A DNA stretch of 64,000 nt. Origin: Crocinitomicaceae bacterium. GTDB lineage: Bacteria; Bacteroidota; Bacteroidia; Flavobacteriales_D; Crocinitomicaceae. Below the pieces are notes generated by a model. It searched no databases, had not been told where the DNA came from, and saw only the letters and a program-made list of their open reading frames with translations. Of the stretch, positions 59,982-64,000 are shown in pieces. The position numbers and the translations under genes were made by a program. How positions within the stretch are numbered: position 1 is the first letter of the stretch; every line of letters begins with the position of its first letter. Where the stretch lies: contig JAHEMR010000005.1 of the NCBI GenBank assembly GCA_024643545.1, positions 62,001-126,000 of the forward strand. Direction: 5' to 3'.

Positions 59982-59989
59982 CGAAGGTA
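59982..59989 (-). promoter_or_regulatory. -7-like element TACCTTCG of the uppS-bamA operon
   Basis: On the minus strand TACCTTCG (TTCG variant) lies eight bases before ATG 59973. Confidence 0.45.
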
Positions 59990-60037
59990 ATCAAAGAATC
60001 TTGTGTTATGTATGCAAAAGCGCATAAACTATTTCTC

Positions 60038-60075
60038 AAAAAAAAAGGGACTGGTTAACCATATCCCTTTTTTTA
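60038..60075 (-). terminator. Terminator of atpD-atpC
   Basis: Stem AAAAGGGA/TCCCTTTT extended by A-T pairs, 13-base loop containing the dyad GGTTAACC, T runs on both sides. It lies 16 bases past the atpC stop. Confidence 0.75.
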
Positions 60076-60090
60076 TCTTTTTGTGTCTTG

Positions 60091-60369
60091 TTATTCAGCT
60101 AAAATAACGAGGCGATTATTGTTTAATTCAGCCACTCCTCCTTTGATTGAAGCGTGTACTTTAGATCCAGAACGAACCAATGAATTGCTCATTTCCGCAT
60201 CTGATTCGTTTCCGCTTAATTCAAAAATCACTTCGCCGTTTTTCAATGAAGAAATAATTGGCGCGTGATTATTCAACACTTGAAACACGCCGTCTAAACC
60301 CGGAAGAGTAACACTTGTCACTTCCCCTTTGAAAAGACTTGATTCTGGAGTGATAATTTCTAATTTCAT
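60091..60369 (-). CDS. atpC: ATP synthase F1 epsilon subunit, short form
   Basis: 92 aa. Only the N-terminal beta sandwich is present (KLEIITPESSLFKGEVTSVTLPG, FQVLNNHAPIISSLKNG, VAELNNNRLVILAE). The C-terminal helix pair that inhibits ATP hydrolysis in longer forms (about 130-140 aa) is absent. It connects the rotor to F1. It lies 12 bases after atpD. Confidence 0.93.
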   Translation of the reverse strand: MKLEIITPESSLFKGEVTSVTLPGLDGVFQVLNNHAPIISSLKNGEVIFELSGNESDAEMSNSLVRSGSKVHASIKGGVAELNNNRLVILAE

Positions 60370-60381
60370 GTGTAAAAGGTA

Positions 60382-61923
<1,542 letters not shown>

Positions 61924-61959
61924 TTATTTGAATTTACGAGAATTAAAACGAAGATTGTT

Positions 61960-63165
61960 TTAGGTGCTTTTGACAATGAGTCGAACAGGAAAATAGGAAA
62001 AGAGAAAACTTAGCAAAGAAACAGAGGAAAGGATTAAGAAAAAGTCAGTCAACGAGAAGACAATTGGAAAAGGAATATTCGCACCTGGAATGACTAAAAA
62101 CTCACTACTTAACTGAAGAAAACAAACCAAGTAACCTAAAATTAACCCAAGAAAAATTCCAACTCCGGAGATCAATAAACCCTCGAAGAAAAAAATCCTG
62201 AAAATGTCTTTTTTGCCCATACCAATGGCGCTTAACAATTGAATACTGTCTTTTTTCTCGACATAAAGCATGGTTAGAGAAGCCACCAAATTAAATGCGG
62301 CTAAAATGAAAACAAATAAGAGAATAATAAACACAACTAGGCGTTCAGATTTGCTTGTGCGAAAAATTAATTCGTTCTTTTCTAAATTGGTTCGAACTTG
62401 AAATGCTGTGTTGTGAATTACTTTTTCAATTCGTTCTTTCACTGTTTGAGCATCGTAACCATGTTTTAAGGATACATATAACTTGCTCACTTCCTGATTA
62501 TAACCAAGTAAATCTGAGGCAGATTGAAAGTCCCACATGAGTGCACTGGCATTCACTTCCTGATTGAAATTAACAGCACCATCTATCGATAATCGTGCGG
62601 AATGAAAAGGTGCTTTTCCTAAGCGTATTTTCACGTTTCTTTTTGGCGCATAAATCAGTATTTCATCGGGTTCTGTGCTGCCTATGCGAACTTTTAAATT
62701 TTGCATTAACTCAGCGCCTAAAAAAGCAAAATGACCATCGGAATAGGCCTTTTCTCCAAAGCTTCCCAATAAATGTTTTTGAATGTGACAATCCTTAAGA
62801 AATGACTTCTCTACCCCATAAAGTTTCGCATTCATCCACTTTTGATCATTTCGGAGGACAATAATTTCCTCTATTTGCCGTGAAACATCCTTAACTCCGG
62901 GTATAGATTTTATTTTTTGAAAAGCTATTTCATTTTCAAAAAAAGTTTTTCTTTGCGCATGCTGAATGGTAATAGGGGGGTCGAACTCACTATACAATTG
63001 TTCAATCATTTTCTCTATTCCATTGAAAGCAGAAAGTAGAACAACAAGAGCAGCAGTAATAATCATTACACCAAAAAGAGATATTCTACTAATCAACGTA
63101 ACGATGTTACGCTTTCCTTTCGACCACAAATACCTTTTTGCTATGTATAATGACGTGTTAATCAC
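61960..63165 (-). CDS. FtsX-like ABC permease (LolC/LolE-like)
   Basis: 401 aa. TM1 (VTLISRISLFGVMIITAALVVLLSAFNG, about residues 21-48) is followed by a MacB-like periplasmic domain (about 50-265). Three helices come next (VFIILLFVFILAAFNLVASLTML; IFFFEGLLISGVGIFLGLILGYLVCFLQL; FFLILSSVSLLSFLFSYFPV). The N-terminal YIAKRYLWSKGKRN is the LolCE hallmark. It probably extracts lipoproteins for transport to the outer membrane with a LolD-type ATPase encoded elsewhere. The start overlaps the rbfA stop by 4 bases. Confidence 0.9.
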   Translation of the reverse strand: MINTSLYIAKRYLWSKGKRNIVTLISRISLFGVMIITAALVVLLSAFNGIEKMIEQLYSEFDPPITIQHAQRKTFFENEIAFQKIKSIPGVKDVSRQIEEIIVLRNDQKWMNAKLYGVEKSFLKDCHIQKHLLGSFGEKAYSDGHFAFLGAELMQNLKVRIGSTEPDEILIYAPKRNVKIRLGKAPFHSARLSIDGAVNFNQEVNASALMWDFQSASDLLGYNQEVSKLYVSLKHGYDAQTVKERIEKVIHNTAFQVRTNLEKNELIFRTSKSERLVVFIILLFVFILAAFNLVASLTMLYVEKKDSIQLLSAIGMGKKDIFRIFFFEGLLISGVGIFLGLILGYLVCFLQLSSEFLVIPGANIPFPIVFSLTDFFLILSSVSLLSFLFSYFPVRLIVKST

Positions 63166-63500
63166 TTCTTTTTCAGTAACTCATCAATTTTCATAGCATA
63201 ATCCAATGAATCATCAATGTGAAAAACCAAATCCGGTATTTTACGCAGGTTTTTTAAACGATTCCCTACTTCACGACGAATTTTACCTTGATTCGCTCGG
63301 ATATTTTCCAAAACCACATTTTTATCTGGCCCGGCAAAAACACTTAAGAAACAACGTGCTAAAGATAAGTCTGAAGTGACTCTCACCACGGTTACAGTTA
63401 CCATTGAACCCAAGCAAATTTCACCTGCGTTTCGTTGAAAAAAGGTAGATAATTCAGCTTGAATAACCGCTTCGATTTTATTTTGTCGTATTGAACTCAT
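63162..63500 (-). CDS. rbfA: Ribosome-binding factor A
   Basis: 112 aa, a KH-like fold: SSIRQNKIEAVIQAELSTFFQRNA, TVTVVRVTSDLSLARCFLSVF and LRKIPDLVFHIDDSLDYAMKIDELL are standard RbfA segments. It helps 16S rRNA 5'-end maturation in the 30S subunit. Its -7 element TAACTTTG stands four bases before the ATG and overlaps the last codons of the upstream glycosyltransferase gene region. Confidence 0.94.
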   Translation of the reverse strand: MSSIRQNKIEAVIQAELSTFFQRNAGEICLGSMVTVTVVRVTSDLSLARCFLSVFAGPDKNVVLENIRANQGKIRREVGNRLKNLRKIPDLVFHIDDSLDYAMKIDELLKKK

Positions 63501-63504
63501 GCGT

Positions 63505-63512
63505 CAAAGTTA
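63505..63512 (-). promoter_or_regulatory. -7 element TAACTTTG four bases before rbfA ATG (leaderless geometry)
   Basis: On the minus strand TAACTTTG, ACGC, ATG at 63500. Confidence 0.65.
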
Positions 63513-63517
63513 TGAAA

Positions 63518-64000
63518 TTAAGAAGGAACTCCATCTTTTGTGGAGATATGTGTCATGCCATCAATCACTCGTTTCACTTGCCAAATGTTTAAACGTGTTG
63601 TGTTATTTGCTCTTTTAAGTCTGTTTATTCGTTCCTTTTGAAGTTTTTTTAATTGCTTAAAAACAGCCAACAAGGATTTCATGTGCAAGGTGTTCCCAAT
63701 AAGTAATTGTCCAATGGAACTTAAAAAGTTTATCTTTAAATAAATCCAATTCAACATAGGTGGAAGGTGTAAAAAATGAACATAATGCTTATTGCGCTTC
63801 GCAATCATACTTACTTTTTTATTTGGCAACTTTTTTATCGTGGAAGATTGTGCATGATAACAGATTGCCAAAGGCTGAAAATAAAGCCTCCATCCGTTAC
63901 GCCAAGCGTGGATTCCCAAATCGACATCTTCTGAATAATATGGATTAAACAATTCACAAAAACCTCCTAATTGAGCGAGGTATTCCTTTCGAACCAACGC
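63518..64000 (-). CDS. Family 2 glycosyltransferase, C-terminal part (5' end outside window)
   Basis: At least 160 aa; the frame is open to base 64000. The visible part starts inside the catalytic domain: GGFCELFNPYYSEDVDLGIHAWRNGWRLYF carries the ED dyad that holds the catalytic base in GT2 enzymes. PLAICYHAQSSTIKK (His after the base) follows. The tail has one hydrophobic stretch (about LNWIYLKINFLSSIGQLLIG) and a basic coil. It probably adds a sugar to a surface glycan. Confidence 0.85.
   Translation of the reverse strand, partial: ALVRKEYLAQLGGFCELFNPYYSEDVDLGIHAWRNGWRLYFQPLAICYHAQSSTIKKLPNKKVSMIAKRNKHYVHFLHLPPMLNWIYLKINFLSSIGQLLIGNTLHMKSLLAVFKQLKKLQKERINRLKRANNTTRLNIWQVKRVIDGMTHISTKDGVPS

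Noticed and set aside
59974-60039. N-terminal extension of uppS from 60039
   Set aside because: Non-conserved residues that cover a -7-like element.

Overview
The window is a 64 kb stretch of a low-GC Bacteroidota chromosome, most likely a Flavobacteriales member; a Fluviicola/Crocinitomicaceae-like organism is my best guess and is not proven. Four lines of evidence support this: C-terminal type IX secretion (T9SS) sorting domains ending in VVKN or VVKQ, a SusC/SusD pair, GEVED-type secreted proteins, and promoters with the Bacteroidota -7 element TAnnTTTG instead of Shine-Dalgarno-led genes. I found no rRNA, tRNA, CRISPR array, insertion sequence or prophage.

Layout. (1) 1-18.1 kb, minus strand: three giant secreted proteins in a row. 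The first is cut by the window edge. They carry Gly-rich, Ig/PKD-like, GEVED, beta-helix and lectin-like modules, and each complete one has its own promoter and terminator. (2) 18.2-26.4 kb: housekeeping and envelope genes (divergent SDR, small membrane protein, glycosyltransferase, histidine kinase, crotonase, flippase, dxs). (3) 26.4-39.3 kb: a beta-glucan (laminarin-type) utilisation locus. It holds an MFS sugar permease, a NUDIX-domain regulator, SusC, SusD, a PKD lipoprotein, a GH16 endo-glucanase, a GH3 beta-glucosidase and a T9SS-secreted protein with two CBM48-like modules. A palindrome, TTATTGT-N7-ACAATAA, occurs in perfect form before the permease and before susC. Imperfect forms lie after the regulator and before the last gene. 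(4) 39.4-45.6 kb: cytochrome oxidase assembly and subunits (cyoE, two subunit III paralogues, subunit IV, two SCO proteins, DUF420). (5) 45.6-54.7 kb: dCMP deaminase, C-terminal processing protease, a 37-residue membrane miniprotein, a periplasmic-binding-fold protein with an MsbA-like ABC exporter, prs, rplY, a dolichol-phosphate-mannose-synthase-like transferase, pyrC and a DUF4296 lipoprotein. (6) 54.7-64 kb, minus strand: murI, the uppS-bamA-ompH-ompH outer-membrane biogenesis operon, atpD-atpC, a FtsX/LolE-like permease, rbfA and the end of a family-2 glycosyltransferase.

How it works together. In the glucan locus the GH16 enzyme and the surface lipoproteins should cut and hold the polysaccharide. 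SusCD should import oligosaccharides, GH3 release glucose, and the permease carry it into the cytoplasm. The NUDIX protein is the obvious candidate to bind the palindrome. The most interesting new items are this operator set and a promoter-operator-terminator cassette without a protein gene at 28646-28754 (candidate small RNA). A third is a fixed geometry, TAnnTTTG-N4-ATG, before six genes, which predicts leaderless mRNAs.
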